DNA from: an uncultured Tenacibaculum sp.
GTDB lineage: Bacteria; Bacteroidota; Bacteroidia; Flavobacteriales; Flavobacteriaceae
DNA length: 37,767 nt
Assembly: GCA_947498055.1 (NCBI GenBank)
Contig: CANMJA010000040.1
Span: forward strand, 1 to 37,767
Direction: 5' to 3'
The translations under genes and the position numbers were made by a program. Shown here piece after piece: positions 6,970-15,019 of the stretch; position 1 is the stretch's first letter; each line of letters starts with the position of its first letter. A model generated the notes under the pieces. The model made no database searches. It saw nothing but the letters and a program-made list of their open reading frames with translations, and had not been told where the DNA came from.

Positions 6970-7569
6970 TTACAAAAAAACATCGAAATTTATTTCAAGG
7001 AATGATTTATACCTACTGAGTTCCTCTTTAATATTTGCATTTTTTTCAACATCGTGAAATTGTAAGGATTTAATTAGTTTCAACCCTAAATATCTGTTCA
7101 TACCGTGAAATCCAGACAGAACACTTTCATCAACACTTAATTGATTGAAAAATTCATTCGGCATTGTAAACGCTTCTTTAGGAGCATTCCAACTAGTAGT
7201 AAGAATATAACTCTTCCCTTTTAATAATCCGCCTGTTCCATAATTGATTTTTGGGTTATCAAAACTTCTACCATCACTATTCCAAAGCCCGTTATTATAA
7301 CCTGCTGTTAACACTTCATCTAAATATTTTTTGAACTTAAAAGGTATTGAAAACCACCAAATTGGAGTGTGATAAATAATAATATCAGCCCATATAAATT
7401 TTTGAACTTCTTTATCTACTTCATAATCATTATTTATTTCAGTAATTCTAACTGTGTAACCTTTCTTATCTTTAAAAAACAATGCACTTATTGTAGATAA
7501 AGATTCATTAAACTCTCCTTTTGAAACAGCAAAAGCGTGCCAACCATTTATTATTAAAATATTTTTCAT
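6970..7569 (-). CDS. NAD(P)H-quinone reductase, MdaB-like flavodoxin fold
   Basis: The 199-residue protein fits the Flavodoxin_2 / MdaB family of cytosolic FAD/FMN NAD(P)H:quinone oxidoreductases, which make two-electron reductions and protect against oxidative or quinone stress. It shows the N-terminal strand ILIINGWHAF, the substrate/flavin loop YHTPIWWFSIPFKFKKYLDE (residues about 67-86) and the GKSYILTTSWNAP strand (about 119-131). It is divergent from a LysR regulator in the same cassette, as is common for this enzyme. It is the only well-formed gene in the array region facing left besides the LysR gene at 16334. Its own promoter lies at 7592-7621. Confidence 0.88.
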   Translation of the reverse strand: MKNILIINGWHAFAVSKGEFNESLSTISALFFKDKKGYTVRITEINNDYEVDKEVQKFIWADIIIYHTPIWWFSIPFKFKKYLDEVLTAGYNNGLWNSDGRSFDNPKINYGTGGLLKGKSYILTTSWNAPKEAFTMPNEFFNQLSVDESVLSGFHGMNRYLGLKLIKSLQFHDVEKNANIKEELSRYKSFLEINFDVFL

Positions 7570-7591
7570 TTTATTTACTTTTTAGATTCTT

Positions 7592-7621
7592 CAAATATAT
7601 TAGCAACAAATTCATTATCAA
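7592..7621 (-). promoter_or_regulatory. Bacteroidota-type promoter for the quinone reductase
   Basis: On the minus strand TTG (7621-7619) is followed after 19 bases by TATATTTG (7599-7592), matching the TTG-N19-TAnnTTTG sigma consensus of Bacteroidota. It lies 23 bases upstream of the start codon. On the plus strand a TACCTTTG box at 7636-7643 could serve the divergent LysR gene, but no -33 TTG precedes it. Confidence 0.5.
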
Positions 7622-7661
7622 AATAACAGAAATCATACCTTTGTATCATAAAAATAATAGA

Positions 7662-8600
7662 ATGGTAAATTTAGAATGGTATAGAACTTTTAAAGCTGTT
7701 TATGAGGAAGGAAATCTAACAAAAGCTTCTAAAAAACTCTTTTCTTCACAACCAGGAGTCAGCTTACATATTAACTCTTTAGAATCATATGTAGGATATA
7801 AACTTTTTGAAAGAACATCAAGAAATATGATTCCGACAGAGAGAGCTATAATATTATATGATTTTATTTTAGACTCATTACAAAAATTAGAAAAATCAGA
7901 ACGTCATTTTAAGAAAACTGGATTAGGAAATAGGCAAACGATTAGTATAGGAATGTGTTCTGAAATTTTCGAAACTTTTTTTGAACCAAATATGAATCGT
8001 TTTAATTTTGATATTATAGCACATTTTGGAGAATATCCACAAATGCTAAAAGAATTAGATGAGGGTCTTTTAGACTTAGTTATTACTCCCAAAAAGAATA
8101 ATAATAAAAACATTAATTACACTTCTTTTTTTAATCAGAAAATATGGCTTGTTGCTAACAATAAATTAGAAACTGAAAAAATTGAACAGGCAATTAAAAA
8201 TAACGATTTAGACGTATTAGAAAATGAATTTAAAAATCAAATTTGGTATAGCTCATCAAACGTAACTGGATTTATAAAACAATTTTGGCTTTTAAATTTT
8301 AATAAAAAACAATACAATAAGCCTAATTATATTGTTCCTAATATGAATTCAATTATTAGGTGCATAAAAAAAAGTAAAGGGATTGCTTTAATTCCCAGTT
8401 TTTTGTGTCAACAAGAATTAGATAATAAAAACATTAAGTTAATATGGAAAGGGAATAATGAGTTGAGAGACACCTTTTATTTTGCTAAGAAAAATAACTT
8501 AAGAGTTAAAAGTGAAATATCTAAAATAGAAAAGATAATAATCTTTAAAACTTCAGAATATCTTGAAAAAGAAAACGCACTACAACAAAGTGTCCTATAA
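7662..8600 (+). CDS. LysR-family transcriptional regulator
   Basis: The start at 7662 (MVNLEWYRTF) places the winged HTH at residues about 2-61 (LTKASKKLFSSQPGVSLHI, YVGYKLFERTSR); in-frame codons back to 7521 would extend into the divergent gene and are rejected. The protein is then 312 residues, normal for the family, with a periplasmic-binding-like effector domain from about residue 90. It probably controls the divergent quinone reductase, by the usual LysR arrangement. The last codons (ALQQSVL) are encoded by the attC-like box TACAAC (8581-8586) and its arm, so the C-terminus is set by the recombination site. Confidence 0.9.
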   Translation: MVNLEWYRTFKAVYEEGNLTKASKKLFSSQPGVSLHINSLESYVGYKLFERTSRNMIPTERAIILYDFILDSLQKLEKSERHFKKTGLGNRQTISIGMCSEIFETFFEPNMNRFNFDIIAHFGEYPQMLKELDEGLLDLVITPKKNNNKNINYTSFFNQKIWLVANNKLETEKIEQAIKNNDLDVLENEFKNQIWYSSSNVTGFIKQFWLLNFNKKQYNKPNYIVPNMNSIIRCIKKSKGIALIPSFLCQQELDNKNIKLIWKGNNELRDTFYFAKKNNLRVKSEISKIEKIIIFKTSEYLEKENALQQSVL

Positions 8601-8770
8601 GTAATGCGGGCGAAGTTGCAAACTTGAAGTTTTGTGCATTGTATTCCGCTCGCAATTTGTATATTTATTGAAGAAATTAAAAAATATAAAAAAGACTCGC
8701 TATGGTCAGTGCTAAACCGAAAGTTTCGGCTTTGAAAACCCGCACTACTCATAGCCTAATCGTTAGCAAA
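8578..8770 (+). repeat. attC-like site I (long)
   Basis: Starts with CACTACAAC (8578-8586), ends with GTTAGCAAA (8762-8770). Outer arms AGTAATGCGGGCG and CCCGCACTACTCATAGCC are inverted. The centre differs from the GCCAAAT...ATTTGGC sites, making this a separate subfamily. Confidence 0.7.
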
Positions 8771-8787
8771 CATTAAAAAAAAGATTA

Positions 8788-9024
8788 ATGAAAAAATTTA
8801 TGGTTGTTGAAAAATTCAAACCTAATTGTTTGGAGAAAAATAATGAATTGTGGAATAAGAAAGGAAGAATGCTTCCTGAAGGTCTTTACTATTTAAATTC
8901 TTGGGTTAACAAAGAGCAAAGTATTTGTTTCCAACTTATGGAAACAAATAAGCCTGAATTATTTGATGAATGGACGAGTAATTGGAAAGAGTATACCGAT
9001 TTTGAAATCTTCCCTATAGATTAA
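8788..9024 (+). CDS. DUF3303-like small protein
   Basis: A 78-residue protein reading MKKFMVVEKFKPN, then GRMLPEGLYYLNSWVN, ICFQLMETNKPELFDEW and TDFEIFPID. This matches the short ferredoxin-like DUF3303 layout as I remember it (a phenylalanine-rich strand, a proline-glycine-leucine turn, and a Trp-rich end). Function unknown. It is first of two genes in cassette 9; the next begins 13 bases later, so they are probably cotranscribed. Confidence 0.7.
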   Translation: MKKFMVVEKFKPNCLEKNNELWNKKGRMLPEGLYYLNSWVNKEQSICFQLMETNKPELFDEWTSNWKEYTDFEIFPID

Positions 9025-9037
9025 GAACTTTTACAGA

Positions 9038-9542
9038 ATGATTGAAATTAATAAAGTTTATCATGCGTCTGAGTTTAAAATCATTGAAAAACTAGCACAA
9101 GAGATTTTACACGAAGTTTATAACCCAATAATACCTACCGAACATACCGATTATTTTTTGACAGAATTCCAATCGAAAAATGCAATCGGGAAGCAAATTA
9201 AAAATGAAAATTTCAGTTACTTTCTCTTAAATTTTGACAATAAAAATGTTGGCTATTTAGGAATTCAAAAACTGAATAAAATACTAAATTTGATCAAACT
9301 CTATATTTTTGGAATCGTTTCGAGGATTAAAAATCGGAAAAACAGCAATAGAATATGTTGACGGATTTGCAACGGATAATGGAATTGAAAAAATTGAGCT
9401 AATTGTTAACCAACAAAATAAGAATACGATTGATATTTATCTAAAAAAAAGATTTAAAATTGTGGAATCGATTGCGAACTCATTCCCAAATGGACATTCT
9501 GTTGAAGACTATAAAATGGAAAAAATATTGATTCTGAAATAA
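9038..9542 (+). pseudogene. GNAT-family N-acetyltransferase, frameshifted
   Basis: The first frame (from 9038) gives MIEINKVYHASEFKIIEKLA and continues to YFLLNFDNKNVGYLGIQ, then goes wrong; a second frame picks up at about 9309 with ESFRGLKIGKTAIEYVDGFA and ends EDYKMEKILILK. Removing one T from the T5 run at 9306-9310 restores KLYILESFRGLKIGKTA, the acetyl-CoA-binding motif A (R/Q-x-x-G-x-G/A). The repaired protein would be about 167 residues, normal for GNAT. The closing box TTTGCCAAC (9549) pairs with GTTAGCAAA (8762) with one mismatch. It is either a recent mutation or a sequencing error. Confidence 0.8.
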
Positions 9543-9548
9543 AAACGA

Positions 9549-9751
9549 TTTGCCAACAATGGCTATAATTAATACGGGTTTTGGTGCTTAACCTAAAGTT
9601 TAGGCATATTTACGAAGTCCGCCAAATCTTTTTGATTTGGCTTTAGTACAGAAAAAGATAAAACAAAATAAAAAGTTTTGACTAATCGCTTAATCCGAAA
9701 TTAAATGCTAATTTAATCCCGTACTAACATTAGCCGAAGCCGTTAGGCATA
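9549..9751 (+). repeat. attC-like site J (long)
   Basis: From TTTGCCAAC (9549-9557) to GTTAGGCATA (9742-9751). Arms GGCTATAATTAATACGGG and CCCGTACTAACATTAGCC are inverted; centre CCGCCAAATC/GATTTGGC. Same subfamily as site D. Confidence 0.85.
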
Positions 9752-9769
9752 ATTAGTGAAACACCTGAA

Positions 9770-10966
9770 ATGAAATATTTGTTATTCCTAGTTTTATTAT
9801 TATTAACTAATTGCTCAAGTAAAATGAATATCCAATCTATACCTTACAACAATCAACTAAAGAAAGTAGAACTTTTAGACATTATATTTAATACTATTTC
9901 ACTAGAAGAGATTCCCGTACCATACTTTAAAGATTACTCTCATCATAAAAGTGTGACAGCAAGAAACTATAAATCTTACGACACAATGGGATTTAGAGAT
10001 ACTTTATTAAAGCATTTATCAAAAAACTTTGAGAGTACAGTTCTTAAACTAATTATCATTACACCAAAAGGCGAGAAGTCACATTATGATGTTTTCGCTT
10101 ATTTATCTGATAAAAGAATAATTGGGTTGTATTTAGAGGATAAAGAAAACTTCAAGTTATGGATGGATATAATCTTTAAAGACCAATATCAAAAACTTGA
10201 AGAATATAGAAACAACGGTCAATTTGAAAGACAACCTGAACTTAATCATAACCCACAATTTATGCTTACCCTAGGAAAAGGGCAGTTTTCACAGAAATGG
10301 GTAAACTCTGGAATGTTGATAGATGAAAAACCTTATAAAAATACTGGAGCTTATTTATATAAAAATGCACCTAAACAATACAATGAAGCAAAAATTGCCA
10401 AAGAAAAGCAGAACTATATAAAAAAATATATTAACACTACGCATAACTCAAATATAAACAAAGCTCTTTTGAAAAAGTTATTTGATGAATTTATTAGAGT
10501 CAAAAAAATCAAACCAAATCCGTCAAAGAATAATGAACAGGTATATGAAGAGTTTGAAACATTATCAGGCTATGCTTTCCCTGAAGAATTAAAACTATTA
10601 CTCAGTTTACATAACGGAATTGAAAACACAGGATTTTTGACTGCTGAACAAATACTTGACGAATGGAACAACTGGAAAGAAATTTATGATAGCCTTGATT
10701 GGATGTTAATTGATTTAACAGGAAATACTCATCCAGACGGAAGAAAAACAATAGGAATTTACACCAATCCATATTGGATTCCCTTTTTAAGTACAGGTAG
10801 TGGAAACTTTATTGCGATAGATTATGCACCTGGAAGTAAAGGTACATCAGGACAAGTAATTGCCTTTGGAGCAGATGAAATTAAAATTCGTTTTATAGCT
10901 AATAATCTAGAAGATTTTTTTAGAAAATTGATAGATGGAAAAGATGTTTTGAATAATGGATTCTGA
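9770..10966 (+). CDS. Lipoprotein with C-terminal SMI1/KNR4 (SUKH) domain
   Basis: The 398-residue protein begins with a lipoprotein signal (MKYLLFLVLLLLTNC, lipobox LTNC with Cys15), so it should be anchored in the envelope. Residues about 20-235 are unrecognised. Residues about 255-395 match the SUKH superfamily (YEEFETLSGYAFPEELKLLL, SLHNG, WIPFLSTGSGNFIAIDYAP, GQVIAFG). SUKH domains occur in immunity proteins of polymorphic toxins and in SMI1/KNR4 proteins; an exported one fused to a large extra domain is unusual. It is the single gene of cassette 10, whose boxes GTTAGGCATA (9742) and TATGCCTAAC (10974) pair over ten bases. Confidence 0.82.
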   Translation: MKYLLFLVLLLLTNCSSKMNIQSIPYNNQLKKVELLDIIFNTISLEEIPVPYFKDYSHHKSVTARNYKSYDTMGFRDTLLKHLSKNFESTVLKLIIITPKGEKSHYDVFAYLSDKRIIGLYLEDKENFKLWMDIIFKDQYQKLEEYRNNGQFERQPELNHNPQFMLTLGKGQFSQKWVNSGMLIDEKPYKNTGAYLYKNAPKQYNEAKIAKEKQNYIKKYINTTHNSNINKALLKKLFDEFIRVKKIKPNPSKNNEQVYEEFETLSGYAFPEELKLLLSLHNGIENTGFLTAEQILDEWNNWKEIYDSLDWMLIDLTGNTHPDGRKTIGIYTNPYWIPFLSTGSGNFIAIDYAPGSKGTSGQVIAFGADEIKIRFIANNLEDFFRKLIDGKDVLNNGF

Positions 10967-10973
10967 GAGTAAC

Positions 10974-11178
10974 TATGCCTAACACGGTGTCCTATGAAAC
11001 ATAGCTAATAAGTGTTAAACCCAAAGGTTGGTGCTTATTTGCAAATACCGCCAAATTTTTAATTTGGCTTTAAATAAGAAAAATTAAAACAAAATATAAA
11101 AATTCGGCTCTGTGTTAACCCGAAAGTTAGTGTCTTTTTGCACGCTACGTTTCATACACTAGACCGTTAGCTTTAAGC
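10974..11178 (+). repeat. attC-like site K (long)
   Basis: From TATGCCTAAC (10974-10983) to GTTAGCTTTAAGC (11166-11178). Arms GTGTCCTATGAAACATAGC and GCTACGTTTCATACAC are inverted; centre GCCAAATTTTTAATTTGGC. Near twin of site G. Confidence 0.85.
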
Positions 11179-11215
11179 AGATAAAAAGAGAAATTATGAA
11201 AAAGGTGATTGCATA

Positions 11216-11698
11216 ATGTTTGATGATAAAGGCAAAAAATATGTACTAATACTTCATCATATAATTAATCAAAATGCAGAATCACATTTAGAATTTTTAA
11301 TAGTTGGAGATGAAATGCCATCTAAGGAAGAAATCGAAGCTAACGGAATTCTTGGATACAAATACTTAGATGATAAAACGGACTTGATGAATAGTGTAAT
11401 TAGAACTAATCAAAAATTCGACAAATCTGTTTTTTATACAGGAGTGAAATACGATTTAATTCTTGTCGACAAAGAAGCATTTAAAGAAAGACAAATACAG
11501 ACAATCGCAAATATTGAATTAAATCTGGAATTTTATCCAATGGCAAATTTTTATTCAAGACAGAATAAATACAATGAGATTTGTAAATTGATAAAAAATA
11601 GGATTGAAAAAAGAGGTAAAGAAACAACACATCAAAATACTAATTATGAATCTTATCCGATTGGAGAAATAATAAATGAAAAAGAAGTTAAAATCTAA
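11216..11698 (+). CDS. Unrecognised cassette protein
   Basis: A 160-residue soluble protein, no recognised family. A six-codon reading frame (ATG AAA AAG GTG ATT GCA TAA) overlaps its ATG as TAATG just upstream and may be a leader or a start remnant. The stop lies in AAATCTAAT (11691-11699), which resembles the expected closing box AAAGCTAAC (complement of GTTAGCTTT at 11166) at seven of nine bases, suggesting a decayed site. No signal peptide, no membrane segment. Confidence 0.65.
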   Translation: MFDDKGKKYVLILHHIINQNAESHLEFLIVGDEMPSKEEIEANGILGYKYLDDKTDLMNSVIRTNQKFDKSVFYTGVKYDLILVDKEAFKERQIQTIANIELNLEFYPMANFYSRQNKYNEICKLIKNRIEKRGKETTHQNTNYESYPIGEIINEKEVKI

Positions 11699-11736
11699 TG
11701 GTCATATATACTGATCTTTAGGCAACATTTGAATGC

Positions 11737-12579
11737 GTGCAAAAATTTGAAAACATGTTTTTAAACATCCAAAAGTATGGAGGAAAATTTGGAGAAATTA
11801 AATTCTCTAAAGCAAAAAGTAAATCTCAATTTCAAGGAAAGACGAAAGGACTTGCTTTAAAATATGTGGTTGAAGGAGTAGAGAATTATTGCTTAAACGG
11901 AGTAAATGTTCCTTTGCGTAAAGGACAATTTTTATTTTTAAAAGAAAATGAAAAATATGAAGTTTTTTTTGAAAATAAAAAAAACACAATCCAAGGAATC
12001 TGTATTGACCTGAATCTCGATTTGGATAAAAATTTAGTTGATTTATATAAAAATGAAATTTTGTTCAAAACAGTTTTTAATTGTTCTACTTTTTCTCCTT
12101 TAGGAAATTCATTTCAAAACTTTTCTAAAAATGAAAATGACAAAATGAACGGTTTAGCAGTTCTTAATTCAATTTCTTCTCAGTTAATTTCATTTTCTGA
12201 TGACCTATTTGAAATGCAAATGAGGTTAGGTTTTTTTGCTAAAAAAACGAAAACAAAAAGAATATTGGTTTCCAAATTAATGGTTTCTAAAGATTTTATT
12301 TATCAAAACTACAACACTAAAATCACATTAAACCAATTGTCTCTCGAATCTGGAATTTCAAAGTTTCATTTTTCTAAATTATTTAAAAGTTGTTTCCAAA
12401 AATCACCTCTCGAATTACAAGAGTTTTTAAGAATGGAGAAAGCAAGAAAAATAATTTCAACAAATGCAATGACATTAACTGACCTTGCTTTTTATTTAGG
12501 ATATTCAGATTTAGCTGCCTTTTCCAATCAATTCAAAAAGCATTGGGGAGCATCTCCTTCCTCATTTTTTAAAAATTAA
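11737..12579 (+). CDS. AraC-family transcriptional regulator
   Basis: The C-terminal 100 residues (from about 178) are a two-helix-turn-helix AraC domain: ITLNQLSLESGISKFHFSKL, then ARKIISTNAMTLTDLAFYLG, YSDLAAFSNQFKKHWGASPS. The N-terminal half has a cupin-like pattern (LKYVVEGVENYCLNG, LRKGQFLFL), probably for effector binding. Starts are uncertain: GTG at 11737 (280 residues) or ATG at 11755 (274 residues); neither has a strong leader. It lies 62 bases upstream of a DUF885 lipoprotein gene on the same strand and may control it. The gene shares a stretch without internal attC-like sites with its downstream neighbour. Confidence 0.88.
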   Translation: MQKFENMFLNIQKYGGKFGEIKFSKAKSKSQFQGKTKGLALKYVVEGVENYCLNGVNVPLRKGQFLFLKENEKYEVFFENKKNTIQGICIDLNLDLDKNLVDLYKNEILFKTVFNCSTFSPLGNSFQNFSKNENDKMNGLAVLNSISSQLISFSDDLFEMQMRLGFFAKKTKTKRILVSKLMVSKDFIYQNYNTKITLNQLSLESGISKFHFSKLFKSCFQKSPLELQEFLRMEKARKIISTNAMTLTDLAFYLGYSDLAAFSNQFKKHWGASPSSFFKN

Positions 12580-12641
12580 AAAACGCAAGATTTTACAAAT
12601 ACTTCCTTTTTCGAATTTCTATTTTTACAAAAACAATATTT

Positions 12642-13952
12642 ATGAAAAATAGAATTCTTGTAGTTAATCTTTTTTTTATCTTATTGGCAAGTTGTCAAAA
12701 CAAAAATGATACTTACAATACTGGTTTTAAAATTGTTATTGAAAATTTTAAAGATGGATTTAAAAAGTTAAATCTTTCGTCCAATCAACTTTCCTATGTT
12801 GCCAACCTTCAAGCTATTCAGAGTAAGGATTCTATTTTACAACAGGAACTTTTTTTTGAAAGAACAACAAAAATCTTACAAAAAATAAACCCTAAAAAAC
12901 TATCAAAAAAAAATCGACTAGATTTTGAATTAATCAATTACGAGACTAAAATGAATTTGCTTAGAATTACTCAAGAAAAAAAATGGAGTTCTTTAAAAGT
13001 TAAAGACATTTCAGACACTGGTTTGTTCTCGCTACCCAATGGAAAATTTTTATACACCTATTTCTTGAAACGATGGATTGGTCTAGAAGTAATTCCTGAT
13101 GAGATGTACAAATTTGGTCTAAGTGAAATTGAACGGGTAAAGTCTCGTATGAAAACTGTTCAAACTAGAGTAAATATGAATAACTCTACTTTTAAAAAGT
13201 ACATAAATGCTTCTTCTTTCTATTATGATGATGTAGCAGTTATTCAAGAAGAGTTTGAAAACATTAAAAAGATTGTAGCTCAAAAACTATCTGAAAATTT
13301 TCCGTTTTTAGATTCGATTTCTGATGTAAAGATTGCGCGTGGCACTAATAAAGAGTTAGCTAAAGTTCCTGCATTTTATCGAAATGAAACCTTCTATTAT
13401 AATTTTTTTGACCAGCCTTTTAACAAACGACAGATTAGTTGGATTTACATTCATGAAGCGATGCCTGGACACCATTATCAGATTATGTTGGAAAATAGTT
13501 TACACCGTACGGACATTCAAAAAATGTTTCAATACGCAAGTTATAGAGAAGGTTGGGCCGCTTATATAGAAGAAATCGGTTACAAAATTGGAGCTTATCG
13601 AGATATTTATGACGAATTAGGCAAGTGGGAATGGGATATTATTCGCTCTGTTCGTGTACCTATGGATGTTGGGATAAATTATTATGGTTGGAGTGATGAA
13701 AAAGCATTAGAATTTTGGCAACAGCATATTAAAGGACAAGATAGCATTGGATTAAGAGAAATTGCTAGAATGAAACGATGGCCTTGTCAAGTGATTACGT
13801 ATAAATATGGAGCTGATAAAATTTTAAAATGGAAAACGAAATTTGAAAAGAAAAAGGATTTTAATTTAAAACAATTTCATCAAATTATTTTAGAAAATGG
13901 GTCTCTACCATTTTCGGTTTTGGAAAAAATCATAGACTATAGGAGATTATAA
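12642..13952 (+). CDS. DUF885-family lipoprotein, putative metallopeptidase
   Basis: At 436 residues, shorter than the usual 550-600 of the family, it begins with a lipoprotein signal (MKNRILVVNLFFILLASC, lipobox LASC). The DUF885 signature HEAMPGHHYQ is at residues 271-280, with the expected zinc-binding HExxxGHH pattern, followed by YREGWAAYIEEIGYKIG and the ending GADKILKWK. Family members are believed to be envelope zinc carboxypeptidase-like proteins. It follows an AraC regulator, and the pair is the longest content between two sites. The next site begins 44 bases downstream. Confidence 0.88.
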   Translation: MKNRILVVNLFFILLASCQNKNDTYNTGFKIVIENFKDGFKKLNLSSNQLSYVANLQAIQSKDSILQQELFFERTTKILQKINPKKLSKKNRLDFELINYETKMNLLRITQEKKWSSLKVKDISDTGLFSLPNGKFLYTYFLKRWIGLEVIPDEMYKFGLSEIERVKSRMKTVQTRVNMNNSTFKKYINASSFYYDDVAVIQEEFENIKKIVAQKLSENFPFLDSISDVKIARGTNKELAKVPAFYRNETFYYNFFDQPFNKRQISWIYIHEAMPGHHYQIMLENSLHRTDIQKMFQYASYREGWAAYIEEIGYKIGAYRDIYDELGKWEWDIIRSVRVPMDVGINYYGWSDEKALEFWQQHIKGQDSIGLREIARMKRWPCQVITYKYGADKILKWKTKFEKKKDFNLKQFHQIILENGSLPFSVLEKIIDYRRL

Positions 13953-13995
13953 ATATCCGAATCGATAAAAAACAACGAAATAAAAACGTTAACTA

Positions 13996-14185
13996 GCATA
14001 ATATATAACAAATAGGGCAATTGATATTTATTGTAAGGTTATTATCTATTTATATAACCGTCAAATCTTTAGATTTGGTATTAAAGAGAAAAGTTAAAAC
14101 AAAACACAAAAGATTTAACGTGTAGCCAAACCAAAAATAATTGCTTATTTTCAGCCCTACTTGCCATATATTTGGTATTATGTGC
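13996..14185 (+). repeat. attC-like site L (long, decayed boxes)
   Basis: From GCATAAT (13996-14002) to ATTATGTGC (14177-14185); both boxes have lost the conserved C/G (AAC to AAT, GTT to ATT). Arms ATAACAAATAGGGCAA and CCCTACTTGCCATATATTTGG are inverted, the centre is CAAATC/GATTTGG. It may no longer recombine. Confidence 0.65.
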
Positions 14186-14263
14186 AAGCGAAAAAAATAC
14201 TTGTCTAATTTTCGGTTGCTGAATAAATTTCATCTTGAGTTCTTTGTGCAAAATTATAAATAG

Positions 14264-15019
14264 ATGGAATTTAAAAATTTACATAATCAAGAGAAACCAT
14301 TATTAATTGGAAATGTTTGGGACGTTCCAAGTACTAAAACTGCTGAAAAATTGAATTTCCAGGCAATCGGAACTTCAAGTTCCGCAATTGCTCAACTTTT
14401 AGGATATAATGATGGAGAAGAAATGGAATTTTCCGAAATGGAATATTTCGTAAAACGAATTGCACTTAACACAAATCTACCGTTGTCAGTAGATTTAGAA
14501 TCGGGATATAGTCGTAAACCAAAAGAAATAGCTGACCACATTAAAAGATTAGTTGAATTAGGTGTCGTTGGAATCAACATTGAAGATAGCTTGGTTAATG
14601 AAAAACGGATTTTATTAGATTCAAATAGTTTTGCAAAAACATTAGCCGAAATAAAAGAACATTTAGAAAAGGATAATATTAATATTTTTCTAAATGTACG
14701 AACAGATACATTTATCATACTTCAAGAAAACATAATTGAAGAAACAAAAAAAAGAATTCAACTTTATCAAAATGCCGGAGCGGATGGAATTTTCATACCT
14801 TGCATTGAGAAAGAAAATGACATCAAAACAATTGTTAATTCAACAAATTTACCAATTAACGTAATGTGTATGCCTAATCTTCCAGATTTTAAAACATTAA
14901 CAAAATTAGGTGTAAAAAGAATAAGTATGGGTAATTTCCTTTTTAACAAAATGTACAACGAATTTGAGCAAATAGTAAAAATACTAGTAAACAAAGAATC
15001 ATTTAACTCAATTTTTTAA
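14264..15019 (+). CDS. Isocitrate lyase/PEP mutase-family protein
   Basis: The 251-residue protein has the compact TIM barrel of the PEP mutase/isocitrate lyase superfamily: IGNVWDVPSTKTAEKLNF at the N-terminus, AIGTSSSAIA (residues about 35-44), the metal-site region LSVDLESGYS (about 73-82), GINIEDS (about 103-109) and LNVRTD (about 144-149). It is close in size to the short oxaloacetate decarboxylase/carboxyvinyl-phosphonate group. Substrate unknown. Its stop is directly followed by the start of ada, so the two are one transcription unit in cassette 12. Confidence 0.85.
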   Translation: MEFKNLHNQEKPLLIGNVWDVPSTKTAEKLNFQAIGTSSSAIAQLLGYNDGEEMEFSEMEYFVKRIALNTNLPLSVDLESGYSRKPKEIADHIKRLVELGVVGINIEDSLVNEKRILLDSNSFAKTLAEIKEHLEKDNINIFLNVRTDTFIILQENIIEETKKRIQLYQNAGADGIFIPCIEKENDIKTIVNSTNLPINVMCMPNLPDFKTLTKLGVKRISMGNFLFNKMYNEFEQIVKILVNKESFNSIF

